The notes below the pieces were generated by a model. It ran no database searches. It saw only the letters and a program-made list of their open reading frames with translations, and was not told where the DNA came from. Positions 26,177 to 34,241 of a DNA stretch of 57,697 nt are shown one piece after another. Within the stretch, counting starts at the first letter, position 1. Every line of letters starts with the position of its first letter. The stretch comes from Verrucomicrobiota bacterium (GTDB lineage: Bacteria > Verrucomicrobiota > Verrucomicrobiia > Palsa-1439): the NCBI GenBank assembly GCA_016871575.1, contig VHCW01000021.1, positions 1 to 57,697 on the forward strand, given 5' to 3'. Made by a program: the position numbers and the translations under genes.

Positions 26177-26904
26177 GCCATTGGGAATGGGGACTCGCGG
26201 CGGTGGGCGCGTTGTTGTTTGGGATCTCCAAGTCTGGTTTGGCCGGGCTGGGTGTGTTTGCGATTGCCATTTTTGCCTTGCTGTTTCCGCAGGGGTTTGC
26301 GTCGTCGGGGATTGTGTTGCCGATGTTGGTTTGCGCGGACATTGTTGCGGTGACGATTTACCGGCGTCATGCGGTGTGGGCGCATGTCGGCAAGCTGATG
26401 CCGTGGGTGCTTGTCGGGATTCTGGCTGGGTGCGGGTTGATGTGGTGGCTGCGCGAGTACACGGGTCTGGCGCGGCGGCTGATTGGCGCGACGGTGCTGG
26501 TGATGGTTGGGCTGCATTTGTTGCGGCGGCGGGCGGATCCGAACGTGCCGCACACGTGGTGGTTCGTGGCGCTGATGGGGTTGTTGGCCGGGGTGACGAC
26601 GATGATGGCGAACGCGGCGGGACCGGTGCTGGTGCTGTACATGTTGGCGGTCGGGTTGCCGAAGATGGAGTTCATCGGGACCGGCGCGTGGTTTTTCCTG
26701 ATCGTGAATTTGCTGAAAGTGCCGTTCAGTTGGGGGCTGGATTTGATCACGCCGGAGACGTTGCGGTTGAACGTGGTGCTGGTTCCGGTGATTCTCGTTG
26801 GCGTGATTGTGGGGCGGGTCGTCATCGAGCGGGTGAACCAGCGGGTGTTTGAGACGGTGGTGTTGTGGTTGAGCGCGGTGGCCGGCGCGCGGTTATTGTG
26901 GTAG
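26173..26904 (+). CDS. TauE/SafE-family membrane transporter
   Basis: A 243-residue protein with about seven to eight hydrophobic helices. G-I-S-K-S-G-L-A-G-L-G near residues 17-27 and the second-repeat M-A-N-A-A-G-P-V-L near 150 are the two pseudo-symmetric TauE/SafE signatures. Members export sulphite, sulphonates or other organic anions. It overlaps the previous gene by ATGA, so it belongs to that trio rather than to the sulfonate-like operon 16 kb away; a link to sulphonate metabolism would be speculation. Confidence 0.88.
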   Translation: MSHWEWGLAAVGALLFGISKSGLAGLGVFAIAIFALLFPQGFASSGIVLPMLVCADIVAVTIYRRHAVWAHVGKLMPWVLVGILAGCGLMWWLREYTGLARRLIGATVLVMVGLHLLRRRADPNVPHTWWFVALMGLLAGVTTMMANAAGPVLVLYMLAVGLPKMEFIGTGAWFFLIVNLLKVPFSWGLDLITPETLRLNVVLVPVILVGVIVGRVVIERVNQRVFETVVLWLSAVAGARLLW

Positions 26905-26956
26905 CGGCGGGCTTGAACGCGGCGCGCGTGTCGGGTAGTGTGCAGGACAGGTTGGT

Positions 26957-28708
26957 ATGGCCACAGTCATCGAAAGACAACGTCAGCAATTGCAACGGCA
27001 ACGTCCGCTGTACGAGCGGATTCAGGACTGGATTTTCGCGTGGGACATCGGGACCGGCGCGCAATTTTTCCGGATCGGCATCTTCGCGGTGCTGCTGGTG
27101 GGCGTGGTGTTGGTGTACACCGGCACGCAATTTTTCGGCCTGCGCGACCCGGAGGCGATGAACACGGCGCAGTTGGCGCGCAATCTGGCCTTGGGCCGGG
27201 GATATACGACGCGATTGATCCGTCCGCTGGACCTGTTTTACCTCGGCTCGATTGGGAAGCCGACGCTCAACCCGCAGCGAATGACGGTGCCGGAGTTGTG
27301 GACGCCGCCCGGCTACGCGCTGGCGCTGGCGGTGCCGTTGCGGTTTGTCGGGGCGCGGACGGATCACAGCAACATTGCGGCGTTGCGGGCGGACCGGGTG
27401 GTGATGTTGACGGGCTGGTTCTTTTTTGCGACGGGCCTGGTGGTGATGTATTTGCTCGCGCGCGAGTTGTTTGACCGTCGCGTGGCGGCGTTGAGCGCGT
27501 TCTTGTACTTGTTCTGCCAGGGATTGCTGGACCACGCGATGTCGGGGTTGGCGACGGGATTTGTGGCGACGCTGCTGTTGGTGGCGGCGTATGCCTTGTT
27601 CAAGGCGGACCGGTGGCGGCGGGCGGAACGCACGGATTTTTCGGTGAACGCCGCGTTGGCGGTGAGCGTGCTGGCGGTGGGGCTGGCGACGCTGGCGCAA
27701 TACGCGGTGTGCGTGGTGATGGTCCCGTTGCTGGTGTACGTGGGGACGGTGTTCCGCGAGAGGCGATGGCTGCGGTTGTTGTTGTGCCTTGCGGTGTTCG
27801 CGCTGGTGCTCGCGCCGTGGATGCTGCGCAACCGGCACGCGTCGCGGAAATGGTTCGGGCTGGCGCACCACGGTTTGCTGGAGGAGACAGGCCGCAACCG
27901 TGCGCGGAAACCGGTGGGGCATTATCAACGGGGGTACGCGGTGGAATCGCCGTGGCAATGGCACGCCCTGGCGGTGAAGGTGTTGAAAAACAGCCGCCGG
28001 TTGTACGAGGTCACCATCAAAGAGACGGGTGCGAATTACCTCATTGCGTTTTTCCTGGTGTCGTTGATCCATCGCTGGCGGGACGACGAGGCGGTGCGGC
28101 TCCGGCGATGGTTGTTGTGGGCGATGATCGGGTGCGCCGGATGGTTGAGCGTGGCCGGGGTGCCGCAACGGAATTTCTTCACGGCGTTCGCGCCGCTGGT
28201 GATCGTCTATGCAGCGGCGTTTTTCGTCGTGTTGTTCGAGCGGCTGCAGTTTCGGAAGCGTTTTTTGCGAAAAGGCTTTGTGGGGTTGTTTGTGCTGTTG
28301 AACATGGCGCCGATGATCTGGGCGGTGCTGCCGCCGCGGGAGACGTTTCCGTATCCGCCGTACAATTCGGGAGTCGGCGCGGAATTGGGCCGGATCTTTC
28401 GCGCGGACGAACTGCTGGCCAGCGACATTCCGTGGGCGGTGGCGTGGTACGGGGACCGCTCGGCGTTGTGGATGCCGCCGCGGGAACGGGATTTCATTGA
28501 GATCAACGACCGTGTGCGGCTCGTCACGGGCGTGTACCTGACGCAGGAAACGCTGGAGCAGAAGAAAGTGCTGGAAGAATGGCTGGGCCAGGATCATTTC
28601 ATCCTGCGGCTGTTTCAGCCGCCGCCACCGGAGGGGTTCCCGTTGCGCGTGTATCGCGCGATGACCCCGGATGGCGAACAGGTGTTGTTGAGCAACCGGT
28701 CGCGATGA
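26957..28708 (+). CDS. Membrane glycosyltransferase-like protein (PMT/ArnT type)
   Basis: A 583-residue polytopic protein. An N-terminal cytoplasmic stretch is followed by about ten hydrophobic helices. The first extracytoplasmic loop, F-G-L-R-D-P-E-A-M-N-T-A-Q-L-A-R-N-L, carries the acidic residue used by GT-C lipid-linked-sugar transferases. P-P-G-Y-A-L-A-L near 115 is also typical. It would transfer a sugar from a polyprenyl donor on the outer face of the inner membrane. It lies 13 bases before the exosortase gene, so it probably modifies exosortase-sorted proteins or exopolysaccharide. The large antisense ORF is a shadow. Confidence 0.75.
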   Translation: MATVIERQRQQLQRQRPLYERIQDWIFAWDIGTGAQFFRIGIFAVLLVGVVLVYTGTQFFGLRDPEAMNTAQLARNLALGRGYTTRLIRPLDLFYLGSIGKPTLNPQRMTVPELWTPPGYALALAVPLRFVGARTDHSNIAALRADRVVMLTGWFFFATGLVVMYLLARELFDRRVAALSAFLYLFCQGLLDHAMSGLATGFVATLLLVAAYALFKADRWRRAERTDFSVNAALAVSVLAVGLATLAQYAVCVVMVPLLVYVGTVFRERRWLRLLLCLAVFALVLAPWMLRNRHASRKWFGLAHHGLLEETGRNRARKPVGHYQRGYAVESPWQWHALAVKVLKNSRRLYEVTIKETGANYLIAFFLVSLIHRWRDDEAVRLRRWLLWAMIGCAGWLSVAGVPQRNFFTAFAPLVIVYAAAFFVVLFERLQFRKRFLRKGFVGLFVLLNMAPMIWAVLPPRETFPYPPYNSGVGAELGRIFRADELLASDIPWAVAWYGDRSALWMPPRERDFIEINDRVRLVTGVYLTQETLEQKKVLEEWLGQDHFILRLFQPPPPEGFPLRVYRAMTPDGEQVLLSNRSR

Positions 28709-28721
28709 GCGATGTTGACGC

Positions 28722-29717
28722 ATGAGCGCGGAAACCGAATTCAACTCGACGGTGCACATTCCGCAAGCGCCTTCCAGCGACTGGCGCCGGTTGACGCTGA
28801 TCGGAGTGGTGCTGGCGCTGATGTTTTATGCGTACGGCGTGAGTAAAACCTGCGTCGTGGGAATCACGCCCACCTCGGCGTTGGGCTGGTTGTTTACGTA
28901 TTGGGGGCGTGGCGGCGAGTACGCGCACGGGTACGTGGTGCCGATCATCGCGGCGGGATTGTTCGTCTGGCTGTGGCGGCGGCAACTGGCGGGGGAGGCG
29001 TTGAATTCGGCTGCGTCCGGGCTGGCGGTCATCGTGGTGGCGGCGGTGGTTTACTGGGTGGGCGTGCGCGGCGCGAATCCCCGCCTGGTCGCCTCGTCGC
29101 TGGTGGTGCTGATTTTCGGTTTGATCCTGTACGCCGGTGGCTGGCGGTGGGCGAGGGTGTTGTGGTTTCCGTGCGCGTTCCTGGTGTTCATGATTCCGCT
29201 GAACTTTCTGGAGCCGTACGTGTCGTTTCCGCTGCGGATTTTCGTGGCGCACATTTCGACGGGCGTGCTGCAACTGATGGGACTGGACGTGTACCAGAAC
29301 GGGACCGGGATTCTTTCGCGGGCGGGACGGTTTGCGCCGCTGGACGTGGCCGATCCTTGCAGCGGCATCCGGTCGCTCGTGGCGTTGATGGCGTTGACGT
29401 CGCTGTACGGGTACGTGACGATGGATCGGGGTTGGAAAAAGTGGGTGTTGTTTGGGTCCAGCATTCCGCTGGCGGTGCTCGGCAATGTCGCCCGCATCAC
29501 GACCGTTGCGTTGGTGGCGCAGGGATTCGGCTCGGATTGGGCGATGAAGATTTACCATGATTATTCCGGTTACATCGTGTTCAGCTTGGCAATCCTGAGC
29601 ATGGTGGTGCTCGGCGTGATGTTGAACCTCCAGTACCGGGACATCTTGCACCGGTGGATACACGAGGAAGTGCCGGGTCCCGTGCTGCGCCGCCGGGAAA
29701 AACCGCGTTACCCTTGA
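28722..29717 (+). CDS. Exosortase
   Basis: A 331-residue polytopic membrane protein with about eight helices. The catalytic triad positions are visible: Cys213 in D-P-C-S-G-I-R-S-L, Arg258 in G-N-V-A-R-I-T and His279 in Y-H-D-Y-S-G-Y. Exosortases remove and process C-terminal PEP-CTERM-type signals on exported proteins, usually coupled to exopolysaccharide. No clear PEP-CTERM tail is present among the exported proteins in the window, so the substrates are elsewhere. The last ten bases overlap the convergent gene end. Confidence 0.93.
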   Translation: MSAETEFNSTVHIPQAPSSDWRRLTLIGVVLALMFYAYGVSKTCVVGITPTSALGWLFTYWGRGGEYAHGYVVPIIAAGLFVWLWRRQLAGEALNSAASGLAVIVVAAVVYWVGVRGANPRLVASSLVVLIFGLILYAGGWRWARVLWFPCAFLVFMIPLNFLEPYVSFPLRIFVAHISTGVLQLMGLDVYQNGTGILSRAGRFAPLDVADPCSGIRSLVALMALTSLYGYVTMDRGWKKWVLFGSSIPLAVLGNVARITTVALVAQGFGSDWAMKIYHDYSGYIVFSLAILSMVVLGVMLNLQYRDILHRWIHEEVPGPVLRRREKPRYP

Positions 29718-30883
29718 CGTTTCACGAGGCGGGCGAGCCACTGGCCGAATGTGCCGGTGTTGGCCAGCGCGTCGGTGACCCGCGCCAATTCCGCGTCGCG
29801 GGCGGCATCGTCCGGCACCAGATCACGAAACGAAATCGCACTGCGCTTGGCCAGCCACAAGCCCAGGCTCCGTGGAGTTGTTGGGTCGTGGATTGTCCGT
29901 TGGATGCTCCGGCGGCGGCCCGGCTTCTGTCCCGGTCGGTCCGTGATGAGCGCTTCCAAATCGTACCACCGGTCTCCGTCGCTGTCGCTCGACTCCGTCA
30001 ACTCCAACGCGCGCGCCTCGGCCAGTTCGGTGACGTGCGCTCCGTACCGGCGTTGATGCACGAGCCGGGCGTGCTCGATCCGCCATTCCTTCCGCCCGCG
30101 GAACAACCAGAGCGCCTGCCATGTCAACCAACACGCCACGGCGCCCGCCATCGCTGTCACTCCCCACTGCGTCGGTTCGCGCAGGCTGCCGCGCGCCAAG
30201 AGCAGCACGCCGCTCCAGACGGCGCCGGCAATGACCGTCACGATGTACGCCTGTTTGCGGCGCGTCCGCAAATCCGGCGCGAGCGCCGTCTCGCCGCGGA
30301 AATCGGTCACCTCCTGCCAGCCTTCAGGCAACGCCTCGCCCGTGACTGACAACGCTTCCGAGAGTCGCAACTCTGAGCGCAGCCAATCGGCCCCGGCGTC
30401 GCGTTCTGCCGGCGTGCCGAGGTCGGACAGCGTCACCGTGTTCGATCCGACCTGTGCCATCAGCGCGGTTGTCGGCCGTTGCGCGTAGATGCGGCGGATT
30501 TCGCTTCGCGGCAGGTGGCGCCGGGTGACAAACGGCCCGAGACGGCTCGTCACGAGCAGGCCGTCCGGTTGAACCGAGAGGCAATCCTCCGCCCACAACG
30601 ACCGCAGCAATTCCCGGATGGCGGCGAGTCCGCCGATGGTCCAGAACGCGAGCCAGATCAGCAGGAATCCGCCGACGGCCACGGCTGCGCCGATGTTTTT
30701 CGGTTCATCCCCGCCAGTCGGCGGGCTGCCGGTCAGCAACGCACGGAGGCCGTTGACCAGGACGTAGAGCGCAAACGCTTCCCCGGCCGCCCAGCCGCAA
30801 AGCCAGAAGGCCAGGAACGCCGCGCCAAAAAATCTCCCAACACCACGCGGCCGCAACCGCAGCTCGTTGGAATAATGGTTCAC
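29708..30883 (-). CDS. Membrane protein of unknown function
   Basis: A 391-residue protein. Two hydrophobic segments (about 18-47 and 66-88) precede a strand-rich cytoplasmic part with S-V-Q-P-D-G-L-L-V-T-S-R-L-G, reminiscent of bacterial PH-like domains. Another hydrophobic pair lies near 220-262, followed by a second strand-rich part. It overlaps the sugar kinase stop by four bases (30880-30883), so the two form a unit. No family recognised. Confidence 0.6.
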   Translation of the reverse strand: MNHYSNELRLRPRGVGRFFGAAFLAFWLCGWAAGEAFALYVLVNGLRALLTGSPPTGGDEPKNIGAAVAVGGFLLIWLAFWTIGGLAAIRELLRSLWAEDCLSVQPDGLLVTSRLGPFVTRRHLPRSEIRRIYAQRPTTALMAQVGSNTVTLSDLGTPAERDAGADWLRSELRLSEALSVTGEALPEGWQEVTDFRGETALAPDLRTRRKQAYIVTVIAGAVWSGVLLLARGSLREPTQWGVTAMAGAVACWLTWQALWLFRGRKEWRIEHARLVHQRRYGAHVTELAEARALELTESSDSDGDRWYDLEALITDRPGQKPGRRRSIQRTIHDPTTPRSLGLWLAKRSAISFRDLVPDDAARDAELARVTDALANTGTFGQWLARLVKRQG

Positions 30884-31959
30884 CGCTGGACGCGGGCGTT
30901 GCCCTTCCAGATGCTCCAGATTTGATCTTCATCGGCGGGTTGCGCGTAGTCGGTCAACATCGTCGTCGCCAACGCGCCGCTGGCCCAGCCGAATTGAATC
31001 CACTTCTCCGGTTCCCAGCCTTTGAGGATCGCGTAGAGCATGCCGCCGACAAAACCGTCGCCGCCGCCGATGCGGTCGAGCACCGTGATGTCGCGCGGTT
31101 CGACCACGAACCACTCTTTGCCGGCTGCCATGATCGCGCCCCAGAGGTGATGGTTGGCGTCCACGACTTCACGCAACGTCGTGGCGTACGTCGTGGCGTT
31201 TGGATACGCTTTCTTCACGCGCTTGATCATCTCCTTGAAGCTCTCGATCTCGGCCTTGAGTCCCTTGCCGCCGGCTTCCGGTCCTTTGACGCCGAGGCAG
31301 AGTTGGAAATCTTCTTCATTGCCAACCAGAATGTCCGCCGCGCTGGCAATCTCCGCGAAGATTTCCGAGAGCTCTTTCTCGCGGCCTTTCCAGAACGACG
31401 CCCGGTAGTTCAGGTCGAACGAAATCCGCGTGCCGTGTTTCTTCGCGGCGCGCGCCAGTTCGAGGCAGAACTTGCTGGTCTCCGGCGACAATGCGCCGAC
31501 GAGTCCGGACAGATGAACGATCTGCACGCCTTCCTTGCCGAAGATCCGGTCAAGGTCAAAATCCTTCACGTTGAGCGTCCTGCCGACTTCGCCGGCCCGG
31601 TCGTTCCATACGCGCGGCCCGCGCGAGCCAAGCCCGCTGTCAGCGATGTTGAACTGGTGACGGTACCCCCACGGCCCGCCCTGCGTCATTTCCGGTCCTT
31701 CGTAATCCATCCCGCGGCTGCGCAGGTTGTCCTTGATCATCTGGGCAATCGGGCTGCCCTTGACGAATGTCGTCAGGATTTTGACCGGCAAGCCGAGGAA
31801 CGACGAGATGCTGGCGACGTTCGATTCGGCGCTGGTCACCTGCATCATAAATGTGCCGCCACAATGCACCGGCTGTCCCGCCGGCGGCGTGATGCGGATG
31901 CCCATGCTCGTCGGCACGACGAGCGCGTACCTGCAATTCTTTTTCAATTCAATTTTCAT
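30880..31959 (-). CDS. PfkB-family sugar kinase (2-keto-3-deoxygluconate kinase-like)
   Basis: A 359-residue ribokinase-fold kinase. The C-terminal signature D-R-I-G-G-G-D-G-F-V-G-G contains the catalytic Asp in a G-G-G-D variant of the usual G-A-G-D. The G-G-T-F-M-M-Q-V-T-S-A-E-S-N-V-A N-terminus, D-L-N-Y-R-A-S-F-W and V-G-N-E-E-D match KDG kinases. It would phosphorylate a ketoaldonate or ketose with ATP. AAAGGAA lies five bases before the start. A role in sulfofructose phosphorylation cannot be excluded but is not supported by position. Confidence 0.85.
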   Translation of the reverse strand: MKIELKKNCRYALVVPTSMGIRITPPAGQPVHCGGTFMMQVTSAESNVASISSFLGLPVKILTTFVKGSPIAQMIKDNLRSRGMDYEGPEMTQGGPWGYRHQFNIADSGLGSRGPRVWNDRAGEVGRTLNVKDFDLDRIFGKEGVQIVHLSGLVGALSPETSKFCLELARAAKKHGTRISFDLNYRASFWKGREKELSEIFAEIASAADILVGNEEDFQLCLGVKGPEAGGKGLKAEIESFKEMIKRVKKAYPNATTYATTLREVVDANHHLWGAIMAAGKEWFVVEPRDITVLDRIGGGDGFVGGMLYAILKGWEPEKWIQFGWASGALATTMLTDYAQPADEDQIWSIWKGNARVQR

Positions 31960-32376
31960 GTGAAGTTCCTTTCAGGGGGATTCATAACCGCGTGAGAAAC
32001 AAATTACACGCAAAAAAGGGGGTAGTTCATTGTTTGGGCAACACGAGGAACGCCGCCGCCGGTCGAATCCTGGCCCTGAACCGACGGCGGTTCTTATTCC
32101 GTGAACAAGCCATGTTTACTGCCGGCAGATAGCGCCGCCCTGCGACGGCGAGCGTACAGTTTGTTGGCATCATCCATCACAGTCACGAATTCACAAATTA
32201 CAGCTTGCCGTGCCACGCTGAAAGGCGCAAAGTGCCGCCATGAAGGCGCGTTCCTATCACTCGCCGTGTGTGCGCAACCCACACACAGGCGATCACTGCA
32301 ATCCACAATCGGGACTTTGTCTGTCGCTCATGAGTTCCGGTGAATGAGAATGTTGGATTGAAAAACTAAGGTAAAC
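31960..32376. other. Intergenic region with dispersed repeat copy 2
   Basis: A 417-base stretch without a supported gene. Bases 32028-32060 repeat the left part of the hairpin element at 3101-3140 (tgtttgggcaacac, gaggaacgc), followed by ccggtcgaatcctggcc and a partner arm near 32085-32099. The remainder (32100-32376) has lower GC; short ORFs there have no recognisable start or family. Confidence 0.55.
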
Positions 32377-33249
32377 TTGGACTGCCATAACTCTTGGTTC
32401 GCAAGACGAATACGCCCCCTCTCATGGGGAATCGACTCCTTGAGAGAACGGTCGCTGGCGATTTGCTCAAAAGAAATCATCAACAAGCAGGCGGAAACAA
32501 CGCGCTATTCGATTCGTGCTTTGCGTTATTGGTGGCTGAGGTGCGCTTTGCTCGATGAAATATCAAAAAAAGAGGCTGTCACGGTGGCGGACATTGGGAG
32601 TAGCTCTGGGCACTTCAAGCAATTCTTTGGGGAAATGGCCTCCGTGAAATGGATGGCGTTTGACCGGAAGATTGATCAACAACATCTGCGTGGATTAGGA
32701 TACGAAGAATGCGTGGAGTGCGATCTTGATGAGACTCTTCCTTGCCCGTCTGATTCAGTGGATGTTGTCGTATTCTCACACGTGGTGGAGCACTTGCTCC
32801 GTCCCGAATGTGCCATCAGCGAAATTGCTCGCATCCTGCGTCCCGGCGGAGTTCTACTCGCGGGAAGCCCTGTCTTACCATTCCCGTTCTCTCGAATTCG
32901 TGAATGGCAGCATCGCCGACGGTATCGGAAAGGAAAAGTTGAGCATGGCGGCCACATCAACTCGATGGATTCGTCACGGTGGAAATCCTTGACTCGAAGT
33001 GCCAACTTGCACCCTGAAATGATCCATGGAACATACTTCTTGCGATGGTCGGGAAACCCTCTGGAGAATTTCAAGTGGTGGATTAGGATCAATCAGCTAT
33101 GGGGCATCATTTTCCCATCGTGGGCTGGCGAAATATATCTTGCAGCCCGCAAAACGCGCGAATTGCAAACGCATTCAAGTCAAGAATCAGCCAGCAAGGC
33201 GGTGGACTCAACGGTTGCCCGCGTCACGCGTCCCATCTCACCGCCATGA
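32377..33249 (+). CDS. Class I SAM-dependent methyltransferase
   Basis: A 290-residue protein from TTG 32377, five bases after AAGG. The SAM motif I is V-A-D-I-G-S-S-S-G-H-F near 70-80; D-V-V-V-F-S-H-V-V-E-H-L near 127-138 is motif IV and E-I-A-R-I-L-R-P-G-G-V-L the following strand. It is a Methyltransf_11/23-type fold with unknown acceptor. GC is lower than the flanks. It overlaps the next secreted-protein gene by four bases (ATGA), although its content suggests a different origin. Confidence 0.8.
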   Translation: MDCHNSWFARRIRPLSWGIDSLRERSLAICSKEIINKQAETTRYSIRALRYWWLRCALLDEISKKEAVTVADIGSSSGHFKQFFGEMASVKWMAFDRKIDQQHLRGLGYEECVECDLDETLPCPSDSVDVVVFSHVVEHLLRPECAISEIARILRPGGVLLAGSPVLPFPFSRIREWQHRRRYRKGKVEHGGHINSMDSSRWKSLTRSANLHPEMIHGTYFLRWSGNPLENFKWWIRINQLWGIIFPSWAGEIYLAARKTRELQTHSSQESASKAVDSTVARVTRPISPP

Positions 33250-34223
33250 AAACAATCCTTGCCGTCCTTCTTGCGTTCCTTGCGCCTTGTTGCGGCCAAT
33301 CCGCTGACTTGCTGATGCTGAACAACGGCACCGTCAAGGTCGGCATTGACCCCGCCAAGGGCGGCTCAATTACCTGGTTGTCGTGGACAACCTACTCCAA
33401 GAACATAGTCAACATCCATGATCCGGGACGATTGATCCAGCAATCCTACTACGCCGGGCTGCCGCTCGACCGCAAGGCCCGCGGCCAAAGCAAAGCATGG
33501 AGTCCGTGGCCGTGGAATCCCATCCAAGGCGGCGGCGTGTCCTCCTGGGCGCGCGTCACCGAGTTCAAGCGGCTCGATGGCAACACGCTTTTTGCCGAGA
33601 CCGTGCCGAAGCTCTGGGACATGCCCAACGAGGAAGCAGCCGCGCTGATGCGCCAGTGGACGAGTTTCGAGCCGGCGATGTCCAATGCGGTGGTTGTGCG
33701 CTGCGAATTCGTCTCCCGTCGTGCGGACAACGACCTTTGGGGACCGGCGGTGCCGCGCCATCAGGAAATCCCAGCGTGTTACTTCACCCGCAATTTCAGC
33801 AAGGTCAGAAGTTACCTTGGCGACGGAAAATGGCGTGAGGAAACACAAGCGCCCGGTCCGCCCTGGGGCCGGGCCAAGCCCCCGCGACAAGCGATGGCCT
33901 TTTTCGCTCCCAACGGCCAAGGCGTCGCCGTGTTCAGCCCTGCTGCCAGCCAATCGTGGAATTTCGGGCCGCACGGCGAAGGAACGAGCGACAACCCCAC
34001 GGCTGCGCCTTGCATGCATGTTGCGCCCATTGACAGCGTCGCGCTCGCCCCGCGTTCGATCTACCGGTATCGTTATTGGCTGGTCGTCGGCGACGAAAGG
34101 AAGATTGTCGCAACGCTCGAATCGCTTTGGATGAAATACGCCAAGGAACGCGCCGAACTCGCCCCATTTCCGGCCACAACTTCAGGGCGCGTTCATTTCC
34201 GGCTTGAACTTTGCGGCGGATAG
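33246..34223 (+). CDS. Secreted protein of unknown function, beta-sandwich-like
   Basis: A 325-residue protein with signal peptide M-K-T-I-L-A-V-L-L-A-F-L-A-P-C-C-G. The mature part is strand- and tryptophan-rich (G-S-I-T-W-L-S-W, D-P-G-R-L-I-Q-Q-S-Y-Y-A-G), of the sort seen in mutarotase-like or galactose-binding-like sandwich domains. Starts inside the methyltransferase stop (ATGA) and is followed by a sulfatase after 18 bases. Its signal-peptide DNA is nearly the same as that of the sulfatase at 34242. It may bind or act on the glycan treated by the sulfatases; not shown. Confidence 0.65.
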   Translation: MKTILAVLLAFLAPCCGQSADLLMLNNGTVKVGIDPAKGGSITWLSWTTYSKNIVNIHDPGRLIQQSYYAGLPLDRKARGQSKAWSPWPWNPIQGGGVSSWARVTEFKRLDGNTLFAETVPKLWDMPNEEAAALMRQWTSFEPAMSNAVVVRCEFVSRRADNDLWGPAVPRHQEIPACYFTRNFSKVRSYLGDGKWREETQAPGPPWGRAKPPRQAMAFFAPNGQGVAVFSPAASQSWNFGPHGEGTSDNPTAAPCMHVAPIDSVALAPRSIYRYRYWLVVGDERKIVATLESLWMKYAKERAELAPFPATTSGRVHFRLELCGG

Positions 34224-34241
34224 CCGTCCAATCTCGCCCCT

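Noticed and set aside
26822-28759. 645-codon minus-strand frame opposite the membrane glycosyltransferase
   Set aside because: His/Arg/Gln-rich shadow translation; the plus strand has membrane helices and family motifs.
32045-32070. T-arm-like sequence ccggtcgaatcctggcc
   Set aside because: Loop is one base short of the TTCGAATC tRNA form and no acceptor, D or anticodon arms surround it; it belongs to the dispersed repeat.
32101-32343. 80-codon ORF in the 32-kb intergenic region
   Set aside because: No ribosome-binding site, no recognisable family and partly within repeat DNA.
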